From Syntrophaceae bacterium UBA2192 (GTDB lineage: Bacteria; Desulfobacterota; Syntrophia; Syntrophales; UBA2192), in assembly GCA_002327315.1 (NCBI GenBank), contig DCVI01000176.1, positions 1 through 8,464 of the forward strand: a stretch of 8,464 nucleotides of DNA. Reading direction: 5' to 3'. Both the position numbers and the translations under genes were made by a program. Shown here piece after piece: positions 6,096 to 8,464 of the stretch (position 1 is the stretch's first letter; every line of letters starts with the position of its first letter). The notes under the pieces were generated by a model. The model did not search any database, had not been told where the DNA came from, and worked only from the letters and a program-made list of their open reading frames with translations.

Positions 6096-6560
6096 ATGGC
6101 AAAGGAATATTTGTATCTCGACGACTATCAGGTCGGCGACAGGATGATTTCGCCCGCAAGGACCGTCACGGAGGTGGACATCGTGAATTTTGCGGCCCTC
6201 ACCGGCGACTGGCATCCCCTTCACACGGATGCGGAATACGCGGCCGGGGGACCGTTCAAAGGCCGAATCGCCCACGGCATGCTCGTCCTGAGCATCGGAC
6301 TGGCGCTGCCCTTCCGACTGGGCGCCTATTCGAGCTACCTGCCGAAGTCGTTTATCGCCTTTTACGGGATGGAGGGGGTCCGCTTCACGGCGCCGACGCG
6401 GATCGGGGATACCATCCACTGCGAGGTGGAGGTCATCGAGATCGCCGACAAGGGAAAGGACAAGGGGGTTCTGACCGTCCGCAATGAGATTAAGAACCAG
6501 AGGGGCGAAACGGCGGCGACCTTCGTTATGAAACTGTTCTGCGGAAAAAAGCCCGCCTGA
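6096..6560 (+). CDS. MaoC-family (hotdog) enoyl-CoA hydratase, 154 aa
   Basis: Single-domain R-specific enoyl-CoA hydratase/dehydratase of the PhaJ/MaoC type, cytosolic and acting on acyl-CoA thioesters. The hydratase-2 motif is present as FAALTGDWHPLHTD, with catalytic Asp38 and His43; the usual Asn of GDxNPxH is His40. It is followed by FKGRIAHGML (54-63), the glycine-containing central helix region, and by VRFTAPTRIGDTI (95-107), which forms the typical second strand set. The length is usual for single-hotdog members. The carboxyltransferase gene follows after 30 bp, so the two are probably co-transcribed and may act on the same pathway intermediate. The preferred chain length cannot be read from the sequence. 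A dehydratase or mesaconyl-CoA-type activity is an alternative. Confidence 0.92.
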   Translation: MAKEYLYLDDYQVGDRMISPARTVTEVDIVNFAALTGDWHPLHTDAEYAAGGPFKGRIAHGMLVLSIGLALPFRLGAYSSYLPKSFIAFYGMEGVRFTAPTRIGDTIHCEVEVIEIADKGKDKGVLTVRNEIKNQRGETAATFVMKLFCGKKPA

Positions 6561-6590
6561 CGTTCGAGAGGAGATGAAAGGAGATCGAGG

Positions 6591-8234
6591 ATGGCTGACA
6601 CACACGAGAAGAGATCGAGCCGCCAGGAGAAAAAAGAACAGGAGCACCGGGAGAACCGGGAGCACTGGCTGGCCGAAGAGCAGAAGATTGCCGAGCTTTG
6701 GGAGAGGGCCTACAACCCTGGAGGCCGGGTCCAGAACGAAAGGCTGGCCAAGCAGGGCAAGAAACCGCCGCGTCAGCTCGTCCGGCAGCTGATCGACCCG
6801 GGCACGGAATTCTTCGAGCTGAGCCGCGGCGCCGGCTTCGGGATCGGCTACGAAGGCGTTAACGACGTCCCTTCCGCCGGGCTCGTGACGGGGATCGGCA
6901 AGATCCACGGCAACTGGGTCATGATCCTCGCCAACGACAGCCGCGTGAGCGCCGGGGCCTACTACCCCATCAGCTGCAAGAAGCACCTGCGGGCCCAGGA
7001 GATCGCCGAGCGGTGCGGCCTGAACTTCGTTTACATCGCCGATTCGGCGGGAGCCTATCTCCCCCTGCAGGACCGGATCTTCCCGGGACGGAACCAGTTC
7101 GGCCACTTTTTCTACAACATGTGCCGGATGTCGGCCAAGGGACTGAAGCAGTACACGCTCAGCACGGGGGGAAACACGGCCGGAGGGGCCTACATCGTCT
7201 ACCTGGCCTGCGAGTCCATCATGATCGACGGGATGTCCTACTCCTTCCTGGGCGGGCCTCCCATGGTGAAATCCGCCATCGGGGAGACGGTGAGCATGGA
7301 GGACCTGGGTGGAGCGAGGGTCCACACCCACATCTCCGGCGGGGCCGATCACTTCGTGAAGTCCCAGGACGACGGGATCGAGAAGCTCCGGGAGCTTCTG
7401 GCATTCGACCCGAAGCAGACCCTGTGCTGCGAGCGCCGCAAGCCTGTCGATCCGAAAGTCCCGGCCGATCACCTGTACTCGGTTCTTCCGAAAGAGACCG
7501 CCCGCGGCATCAACGTCCGCGAGGTCATCGCCTGCATCGCCGACGACAGCTACTTCAGCGAGTACAAGCGCCAGTACAACATCGGGCGGGGCGACAATGT
7601 CGTCTGCGGAAAGATCCACCTCAAGGGGATCCCCGTCGGCGTCATCGCCAGCAACAACAACGGCGTCATCTTCGTGGACTCGGCCCGCAAAGCCATCGAA
7701 TGGGTGATCCGCTGCTCCACGATGAAGATCCCCCTTCTGTACATCCAGAACTCCCCCGGCTACATGGTGGGAACGGCCGAGGAGTACGCCGGCATCGGCA
7801 AGTACGGCTCCGGCATGGTCAGGGCCGTCGCCTGCACGGAGGTCCCGAGGATCCAGTGGATCATCGGTCCGGACCATGGTGCCGCGAATTTCGGCATGAG
7901 CGGCAGGACTTTCGACCCGCTGTTCATCTTTGCCACGATGCGGGCGAAGACGTCGGTCATGTCCGGGGAGACGGCGGGCTTCATCCTCACGAGCCTCGAG
8001 CGCGTCAACCGCAAGAAGCGGGGCCAGGAGATGGACGAGGAGGCGGCACAAAAATTCCAGCAGGGGATGGTCGACAAGTACAACCGCGAGGCGCACCCCT
8101 TCTACATGGAGGCGCGGCTCTTCAACGACGGGACGCTCCCGCTCAAGGACTGCCGCAACGCCCTGGCCCTGGGTTTCGAGGTCGCGCTCCTGCAGCCGAT
8201 CAGGGAGTCCAACTTCGGGAACTTCAAGTTCTGA
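6591..8234 (+). CDS. Acyl-CoA carboxyltransferase subunit (MCC-beta / glutaconyl-CoA decarboxylase alpha-like), 547 aa
   Basis: Carboxyltransferase of the crotonase-like COG4799 group, which moves a carboxyl group between carboxybiotin and an acyl-CoA. A charged, probably helical N-terminus (1-50) precedes the N-terminal half (about 60-285), which has DSAGAYLPLQ (151-160), IFP..NQFG (163-171), GNTAGGAY (194-201) and FLGGPPMVKSAIGE (219-232). The C-terminal half (about 290-547) has SNNNGVIF (354-361), QNSPGYMVG (386-394), HGAANFGMSGR (429-439) and MSGETAG (457-463). Most motifs match methylcrotonyl-CoA carboxylase beta, but the GET in place of GEQ and a PADHLYSVLP segment (291-300) recall glutaconyl-CoA decarboxylase alpha. 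No biotin carboxylase, carrier or membrane subunit is encoded nearby. AAAGGAGA at 6577-6584, 6 nt from the ATG, fixes the start. The direction (carboxylase or decarboxylase) and the substrate are unresolved. Confidence 0.93.
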   Translation: MADTHEKRSSRQEKKEQEHRENREHWLAEEQKIAELWERAYNPGGRVQNERLAKQGKKPPRQLVRQLIDPGTEFFELSRGAGFGIGYEGVNDVPSAGLVTGIGKIHGNWVMILANDSRVSAGAYYPISCKKHLRAQEIAERCGLNFVYIADSAGAYLPLQDRIFPGRNQFGHFFYNMCRMSAKGLKQYTLSTGGNTAGGAYIVYLACESIMIDGMSYSFLGGPPMVKSAIGETVSMEDLGGARVHTHISGGADHFVKSQDDGIEKLRELLAFDPKQTLCCERRKPVDPKVPADHLYSVLPKETARGINVREVIACIADDSYFSEYKRQYNIGRGDNVVCGKIHLKGIPVGVIASNNNGVIFVDSARKAIEWVIRCSTMKIPLLYIQNSPGYMVGTAEEYAGIGKYGSGMVRAVACTEVPRIQWIIGPDHGAANFGMSGRTFDPLFIFATMRAKTSVMSGETAGFILTSLERVNRKKRGQEMDEEAAQKFQQGMVDKYNREAHPFYMEARLFNDGTLPLKDCRNALALGFEVALLQPIRESNFGNFKF

Positions 8235-8243
8235 GGGAAAAGA

Positions 8244-8266
8244 AAAAAGGGGACTATCCCCTTTTT
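8244..8266 (+). terminator. Intrinsic terminator after the carboxyltransferase gene
   Basis: AAAAAGGGGA (8244-8253) pairs with TCCCCTTTTT (8257-8266) across the loop CTA, 9 bp after the stop codon. The short stem has a GC core and A/T flanks, so it can work on either strand. Confidence 0.75.
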
Positions 8267-8283
8267 CCGGCTTCGCCGACAAA

Positions 8284-8325
8284 AAACGGCATGGATCCAA
8301 TGGATTCATGCCGTTTCGGTTTTTT
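8284..8325 (+). terminator. Second, stronger intrinsic terminator
   Basis: A 15-bp stem (8284-8298 with 8302-8316, one G-T pair, loop AAT) is followed by CGG and six T. Between it and the first hairpin lies a small CGGC-TTC-GCCG hairpin (8268-8278). Two terminators in series give a tight end to the MaoC-carboxyltransferase operon. The A-tract on its left could also stop transcription arriving from the right. Confidence 0.85.
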
Positions 8326-8437
8326 CACCATGCCGAAGCCAGGCCGCATCAACGATTTTACGTCTCATGACCGCCGACCCTCTGCAGGTATCGGCAACCG
8401 CATCGATCCGGTCCTTTTTTCATGGAACGGAATCTGT

Positions 8438-8464
8438 CACCCTCACCCTTGCCCTCTCCCCTCA
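8438..8464. repeat. C-rich CCCTCACCC/CCCTCTCCC motif, possible dispersed repeat end
   Basis: The last 27 bases are made of CCCTCACCC and CCCTCTCCCC-like units, which from memory match a motif common in intergenic repeats of many proteobacteria. The inverse unit GGGAGAGGG occurs near the other end of the window (58-66). The window ends inside it, so its full extent is unknown. Confidence 0.3.

Noticed and set aside
6574..6792. 72-aa frame starting between the MaoC and carboxyltransferase genes
   Set aside because: It overlaps the carboxyltransferase in another frame and has a low-complexity Arg-rich product.
5502..8309. 935-aa open frame on the minus strand
   Set aside because: It lies antisense to three well-supported genes, shows no domain pattern, and is Val/Asp/Arg/Leu-rich as expected from the reverse of GC-rich codons.
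8326..8437. Minus-strand mini-ORFs (17-20 codons) beyond the last terminator
   Set aside because: Too short, with no ribosome site or family; treated as intergenic DNA.
1..8464. CRISPR array, tRNA, rRNA, integrase or prophage signals
   Set aside because: No regularly spaced repeats, cloverleaf, rRNA-like sequence or phage protein was seen on either strand.

Overview
This is a GC-rich bacterial window with six recognisable protein-coding genes. They fall into a CoA-transferase unit, a lone hypothetical gene on the opposite strand, a two-component signalling pair, and a two-gene acyl-CoA unit. The mix suggests an anaerobe of the Desulfobacterota type, perhaps a Syntrophales-like syntroph or sulfate reducer. 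The grounds are a divergent class I CoA-transferase, a MaoC hydratase beside a carboxyltransferase subunit, cytosolic PAS kinase signalling, and short palindromes with A/T flanks. There is no 16S or other taxonomic marker, so this assignment is inference only.

Layout. Positions 1-1023 hold no convincing gene; they contain scattered palindromes, possible remnants of dispersed repeats, and the leader of the first gene, which includes a 17-bp tandem duplication. A 515-aa acetyl-CoA hydrolase/CoA-transferase family gene (1024-2571, +) ends at a strong symmetrical terminator. A 182-aa protein on the minus strand (2658-3206) converges on the same terminator; it looks like a standalone EVE/PUA-like domain. 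A divergent noncoding gap of about 490 bp with hairpins and inverted repeats follows.

Next comes a soluble two-PAS histidine kinase of the NarX/HisKA_3 type (3694-5247, +), overlapping by 4 nt a NarL/LuxR-type response regulator (5244-5891, +). After a gap of about 200 bp, a MaoC-type enoyl-CoA hydratase (6096-6560, +) and an acyl-CoA carboxyltransferase subunit (6591-8234, +) form an apparent operon closed by two successive hairpin terminators.

How they may work together (inference): the kinase-regulator pair is placed to sense a cytosolic signal and control transcription, possibly of the acyl-CoA genes downstream. The CoA-transferase would activate a carboxylic acid by CoA exchange. The hydratase and carboxyltransferase would act on enoyl-CoA and on carboxylated acyl-CoA intermediates. 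No biotin carboxylase, biotin carrier or membrane decarboxylase subunit is present, so the carboxyltransferase must use partners encoded elsewhere.

I found no CRISPR array, tRNA, rRNA, transposase or clear defence island. The points most worth a second look are the EVE-like protein, the mixed family signature of the carboxyltransferase, the divergent CoA-transferase, and several unexplained symmetrical DNA sites in the intergenic regions.
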